A stretch of 64,000 bases of DNA from Ampullaceana balthica. Its lineage: Eukaryota; Mollusca; Gastropoda; Lymnaeidae. The notes under the pieces were generated by a model, which was not told where the DNA came from, did not search any database, and worked only from the letters and a program-made list of their open reading frames with translations. Of this stretch, positions 59,001-64,000 are shown one piece after another (within the stretch, counting starts at the first letter, position 1; each line of letters starts with the position of its first letter). The position numbers and the translations under genes were made by a program. The stretch lies in NCBI GenBank assembly GCA_944989445.1, contig CALYLW010001394.1:163833-227832 (forward strand), given 5' to 3'.

Positions 59001-61379
59001 TGAGGCGGGCCGGGGTTGATATTGTTGTGTGGGAGTTTCTGGGTGATCTTGCGTGGGGGTTGGGTATTGTGCTTGGTATGTGTGTGGAGGGGGGATAGCC
59101 GTGGTTGGGGAAGGTTGCATGTGGACGGGTGTTCAGGAATGGAGGGAGGACAGAGAGTGGAGAAATATGGATATGATGTGTGGCGAGTAAGAGGGTGAGA
59201 AAGTAGAAATAGGTAGGAGTGAGGTTCGTAAGTTAGGGTGAAGTGAGAGGGTAACGTGAGGTGGCGTGAGAAAAGAAATGGAGGTTATCGGGGGGAAAGA
59301 ATAGGTGGTGAGTTTCTAGGTGACAGGAGAGGAGGTTAAAGTGAGAGTGAGAGGGAGAAATATTAGTGTTGAGGGGGTCCGAAGAAGGAAGGAGTAGTTT
59401 GTTTGGTCAGGTTGTGGAGGGGTTTGATGGTGAGTATTTTTGGGGTGGGAGTGGCTAGGAGGGACGGGGAGTTGGAGATCGTTTGGTTGACGGGTTCGTG
59501 TGTGTTTGCGGTTTCATGATACTTTATGTTTGACTTGGGGGGGGGGTGGGGTGGTGACGTTTTTGGTTATGGGAAAGGTGCTTTTATGTCTGTGTGTTGG
59601 GTGTGGGGGGGTGTGGTCTTGAGGTGTATTGGTAGTGGACCGTGTGGGGCCCCGACTGGGGGGGTTTACTGATGGGACGAGTGTTTGCGGTGATTTTGTG
59701 GCGGGCGGGGAGGGCTCGGGGGTGACGGGGGGATGGTGTTGGGTGGGGTGGGGGGGGGTCGGGCGGCGGCGGGGAGGAGGGGGGGGGGGGATTTGTGGGA
59801 GTGAGTCTATTGTAGAGGATATAGGGGCTGAGTGAGTGGTGGGCTGGGTTTATTATCGTGGGTGTGTGGTTTTATTTGTTGGATTTGGAACTTTCTGATG
59901 GGTGGAGGCAGAATGCGGGAGGAGGGGTCGATAGGGTTAGGTTATTGTGGGGCAAGGTGAAGGACGTTGGAAGTGGGCGGTGCGGGCTTTATTACCCGAG
60001 GGTTGATGAAAGAGGAGGAGGGAGATGGCGGGGAGGGGTGGGGCTTGTTGTTGGGGGAGCGTGGGGGGGGGGCGGTGGGGGGGGATGGGGGGAGAGGGGG
60101 GGAGGGGGGGGAGGGGCTGTGTGGGTCGGGGGCGGAGGAATTGGGGGTGTGAGTGTGGGGTGTGGGGGGGTGGTTGGCGGGAGCGGGTGGGGGAGAGTGG
60201 GGGGCCTGGTGAGCGGTGGTGGGTTGGGGTGTGGTTGGGTAGTTTTTCGTCTCGTGTGGTCGGGTTGCAGGGTGATCTTTTTTTTGTGGTTTGTGGACTG
60301 GGAGGGGAGAGTGAGGGGGTGTGAGTTAGTGAGGGGGAGAGGCGGGGTGAGAGTACGTGGGGAGCGCTATGGGGAGAATCGACAGTGGGGGCTTAGTGTG
60401 CGGAGGAATGGGGGGGGGGGCTGGGCTTATGGGGGGGCGTTGAAGGATGGAAGGGGGGGCTGGAAGCGGCGACTTTTGTTATTTGGGGGGGGAGGTCGGT
60501 GCGGGGAGGGAGAGAGGTGATGCAAAGAGGGGTCGCAGTGTCTGGGGGGGAGGGGGATGAGGGAATGAAAAAGGCGTCTTGGCGGGGGGGATCGAGAGGG
60601 TCAGAGCAGGAAGTGCAAGGTCATGACGGCGGAGGGGGTAAAGGTTGAAGGGGGTAGATACAGGGGGGGGCGTATGAGGCCGGTGGCAGGGTGGGAATGA
60701 ATGGAGGGCGTGGGGAATAAGGGCTCGCTTCGCGGTAGGGGGGAATTCGGAGGGAGGGTGGGGGGGGGGGGGCGGCGCGGGGGGGGATGGGGGGAAAGGG
60801 GGAGGGGAGATGGTAGTTATTCAGGAGAGCGGGGGCGGTGGGATTGCAGTTTGAGGACAGAGGGTGAACGGTACGGGTGGCGCAGATTCTACGTCCGGGG
60901 GGATCATAGGGTGCTCGGGTGGCTAGGGATGCGCATTGCCGTACAGTGGGAGTTTCCGCTCATTGTGTCGGGGGAGGGTGTGTTCGTGTGGGGTTGGGGT
61001 TGGGTTGTTTTGGTTTTTGACTGTAGGGTCGTTGGGTGGTTAGGCTCTAATAGTCTGAGGGGCGCGTGGGAAAGGTCTGTGGGGGGGTTTAAGGGCTGTT
61101 GGGGGGGGTTGGCCGGAGGGGGACATGGATTGTGGCGGGTGGGGTTTGGGTTGGGGTTTGTAGAGTTCTTTGGGTGTGTGGGTGGAGGTGGCGTCTTGGG
61201 TTGTTCGGACAACGGTTGCGTTTGTTGGGGTAGGTGCGCGGGGCTGTAGGTGGGGCGTTGGGGGGAGGGGGGGGAAAAAAGGGTCGGGGGGGGGGCAACG
61301 GGGCTGGGGCCGTTGTGGTTTAGGTGGGTGAGGTTAGGATGTGTGATGTTTGACTTTGTGTGGGCCGTCGGGGTGGTGG

Positions 61380-61625
61380 CGGGATCCCAGACAATCAGAA
61401 CGCCCAGCGGGGACGGGAGTGGGTTGGCCTAGTGTCGCTCCCGTTTGGTGAGCGCACGGTCACCGAGCGGTGGCTTTGGGCCATGGGCCCGGACATAGGG
61501 CCGTACCGTTGGGATCCTCCGCCGGCAGTGCCGACACCGGGGGAAAAAGCGGGGGTAGCGTGTGATGTATGGTGCGGAACTGAGGGGGCCAGGGTGTGGG
61601 AGGGGTTCGTGATTAAGAAGGAAAT
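61380..61625 (+). other. GC-balanced island in the G-rich tract
   Basis: About 245 bp with normal C content (cagacaatcagaacgcccag .. ccgtaccgttgggatcctcc), unlike both flanks. Its origin is unknown. Confidence 0.3.
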
Positions 61626-64000
61626 TGGGTGAAAAGGTTACTTAGCATTGGGGAGTAGCCGAGGGGCGGTTGCCAGGGTGTGGTGGGTTGTTGTTAATTT
61701 GGAAGGCGTGAGCGGGGTGGCAAGGTGTAATTTTGGTTGGGGTGTGCGTTTTTGGTGGTGGCGCGGGGGGTTTGGGGGGTTGCGAGGGGGGTTTTTTTCC
61801 TTGTGGTATTGGGTTTGTGTTCCTTTCGGTATTGTTGTGGTTCTGTGGTGGGATGACTATTTGTTGGTTTGGGGTGGGTGGGTTTGGGGGGGGTGTTTTG
61901 TGTTTGGTTTGGTGTGGGGGGTTGGTTGGGGGGCTTTTGGGAGTTGGTGGTATTTTGTGTGTTTGTGTGGGTGGGGGGGTGGGTGGTGGTGTTTTATTGT
62001 TTTTGGTGTGATTTGCGAATCTGTTGTGTGTGGTTGTTGGGCTTTGTGGTAGATTGTAGGCGGTGATGGGGGAAGGGGGTGGTAGTAAGGAGCATTGGGT
62101 GTTAAGGGGGGGGGGGGGGGGGGGGGGCGAATTCAAATAGGAGATTGGGTGGGGGAGAGGGGGGGGGTGGTGTGGGGGTGGAGGGTGGGGCGGTGCGTGG
62201 GGGGGGGGGGGGTGGAGGGGAGGGGTTTTTGTTTTTATGTGGTTGTACTTAGGGTTTTTTTTTTTTGTGTGTTTGTGGTGATTGACTCGAGTGAGCGTGA
62301 TGATGGGTTGTGTTTTGTGTGGTTTGCTTTGATGGTTGTTGGGTTTTTCTGGGTTTTTTGGAGGAGATGAGGGGTTGGTTGTTGTTATTGTGGTGTTTTT
62401 GGGTTGTTTTGGGTGTGATGGTGGGGTTTGGTTGTATTTGTCCGTGTTGGGGTGTTTTGGTGTGTAGTTTGGGGGTTTTGGGGGGGGGTGATTGGTTGTT
62501 GGGGGTTTGGTGGGCTTTTTTGGTGTTTCGATTGGGGGTTTGGTTGGTTTGGTTGGTTGGTTTGTGTGTTTAGGAAGGGGAAGATTGTTTGGGTTTTGAC
62601 GGTTGGGTGGGGTGTGTAGTGGTGTGGTGGTGGTGTGGTTTGTTTCGTTTTGGTGGTGGTTTGTGTAGTTTGTGTGGTGGTGGTTGGGTGTTTGTTGGTT
62701 TTTTTGGCAGATGAAATATTTATGGGGAGGGGGGTGGAGGCGTGGGATTGGGGGGGTGTATGTTGTTATGGTTGTTTGTTTTTTGTGGTTGGGTTTTGGG
62801 TGTTGGTTGTGTTGTGGGTTTGTGGGTTTTTTAAAGGGTGTTTTTGGTTTTTGGCAGGGTTAGGTGGGGATGGGGAGGATGAAGTGTAGGAATGGGGGTG
62901 TGGCGTTTATGGTTTTTTTGTTGGTGTTTGTTTGGTTGGTGTGGTTTTGGTTGTGTGTTGTTTTCTGGTTTTTTTTTTTTTTTATTTTTTTTTGGTTGAA
63001 GTTTGCAGGGGGCGAGGGTTGTGTATTGAGATTGGACGAAGGAAGGCGGGGGAGTTTGCAAGGGGGGGGGGGGGGGGTGGTGGGTTGGAGTAGAGGGGCG
63101 GGAGTGGCGGGGGGGGGGGGGGAGGGGGAGGGTGGGTGGGTGGGGGGACTGAGTTGGTGGGGGGAGGGTCGTGTCGGGAGGGGGGGGGCGGGGTGTTGGG
63201 GTGGGGGGGGGGTGTGGTGGGGGGGGGGGGGGGGTGGAGTGGGGGGGTGGCGATCGGGGGGGGGTGTGGGGGGGGGGGGGAGGGGGTGAGGTTGGGTGGG
63301 GGTGGGTGCAGCTGGTGGGGGGGTGAGAGGCTGGCGAATGATGGGAGTGGGAGGCGGGTATGTTGTGGTGGGGGGGGGGGGGGGGGGGATGGGGGGGGGG
63401 GGGTGGGGTGGGGGGGGGGGGGGGGTGGGTTGGGGGGGTGAGGGGGGGAGTGGGGGTTGGGGGGGTGGGGGAGGGGGGGGGGGGCGGGGGTGGGGGGGTG
63501 GGGGTGGGGAGGGTGGGGGGTGGGGGGAGGGAGGGGGGTGTGTGGGGGTGGGGTGGGGTGGGGGTGGGGTGTGGGGGGGTGTGGGGTGGGGTGGGGTGTG
63601 GGGGGTGGGGTGTGGGGTGGGGTGGGGTGGGTGGTGGGGTGGGTGGTGTTGTGTGTGAGGTGTGTGTGTGGGGGGTGGTTTGGGGGTGGTGGGTTTGGGG
63701 TGTTGTGTGGGGGGGGTGAGTGGTGGGTGTGTGTGGGGTGGGTGTGTGTGTGTGTTGGGGTTGGGGGTGGTGGGGTGGGTGGTGTGTGTGTGGGGTGGGG
63801 TGTGTGTGAGTTGGGTGTGTGTGGGTGGGTTGTGGGGTGGTGGGGGTGGGGTAGGGTGGGGGGTGTGGTTGGTTGAGTGGGGTGGGGGTGGTTGGTGTGG
63901 GTGTTGTGTGGTGCGGAGGGTGGGGGGTGTATGGTGGGTGGTATTTTGTATGGATGTGTGTATGTTTTGGATTGGGGGGGTTTTGTTTGTGTGGTGCTTT

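Larger units (their letters stand above)
55560..64000 (+). other. Strand-asymmetric G/T-rich tract to the window end
   Basis: On the plus strand G and T dominate and C is scarce for 8.4 kb, with very many runs of three or more G. Three sub-zones are visible: 55.6-58.1 kb almost pure G+T; 58.2-61.6 kb G-rich with more A and some C; 61.7-64.0 kb G+T again, ending in long G runs. No repeat period and no TTAGGG array is apparent. The minus strand is C/A-rich, so stops are rare and long Pro/Thr/His frames arise (58693-56849); on the plus strand Gly/Val/Trp frames arise. I accept none as genes. Confidence 0.85.

Noticed and set aside
55560..64000. Telomere
   Set aside because: The G-rich strand orientation fits, but there is no regular TTAGGG or similar short-period array.

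Overview
This window is invertebrate nuclear DNA. It contains spliced coding exons with GT/AG borders, four non-LTR retrotransposon bodies or fragments, hAT, MITE and Helitron-type DNA transposons, tRNA-derived SINEs, and a very large load of tandem repeats. Nothing looks prokaryotic or organellar. A mollusc or other lophotrochozoan is my best guess from the LINE and SINE types, but the sequence alone does not prove it.

Layout. 1-13 kb is a transposon graveyard: a nearly complete hAT element (2660-7359, perfect 8-bp target duplication) sits inside a 28-bp minisatellite and itself carries nested MITEs, and a second hAT transposase pseudogene (10166-12190, minus) is interrupted by a palindromic insert and a SINE. 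13-19 kb holds a truncated LINE, a pogo/Tigger-like fragment and two inverted copies of one 0.57-kb TIR element, with two candidate protein-coding exons (16980-17145 and 17502-17647, minus) between them. 19.8-24.3 kb has a Helitron end and three minisatellites. 25-27 kb has a SINE with a perfect 15-bp target duplication and two phase-matched candidate exons (minus), one followed by six tandem copies of its own 3' half plus splice donor. 28.3-35.1 kb is a repeat element whose core has expanded into a 6.4-kb nested VNTR (49/51-bp, then 39-bp, then 18-bp units). A LINE with an intact 1004-aa endonuclease/reverse-transcriptase ORF follows (35.1-38.3 kb, minus). A second, short copy of the VNTR element lies at 38.86-39.3 kb. 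40.5-46.4 kb is a small hAT MITE split by a 5.3-kb hAT element that holds two LINE pieces, transposase remnants and another MITE. 46.5-48.5 kb has a LINE 3' end and a non-autonomous Helitron.

The best supported host gene is at 49322-51489 (minus): four coding exons with in-phase GT/AG junctions encode a 150-residue protein resembling the RNA-binding domain of PHAX, the snRNA export adaptor. Its last intron is filled by about 41 copies of a 19-bp repeat that runs into the splice acceptor.

From about 55.56 kb to the end the plus strand is overwhelmingly G and T. This is either a very unusual strand-asymmetric, G-quadruplex-prone region or a sequencing/assembly artefact. Long open frames there and in the VNTR are by-products of composition or of a repeat length divisible by three, not genes.
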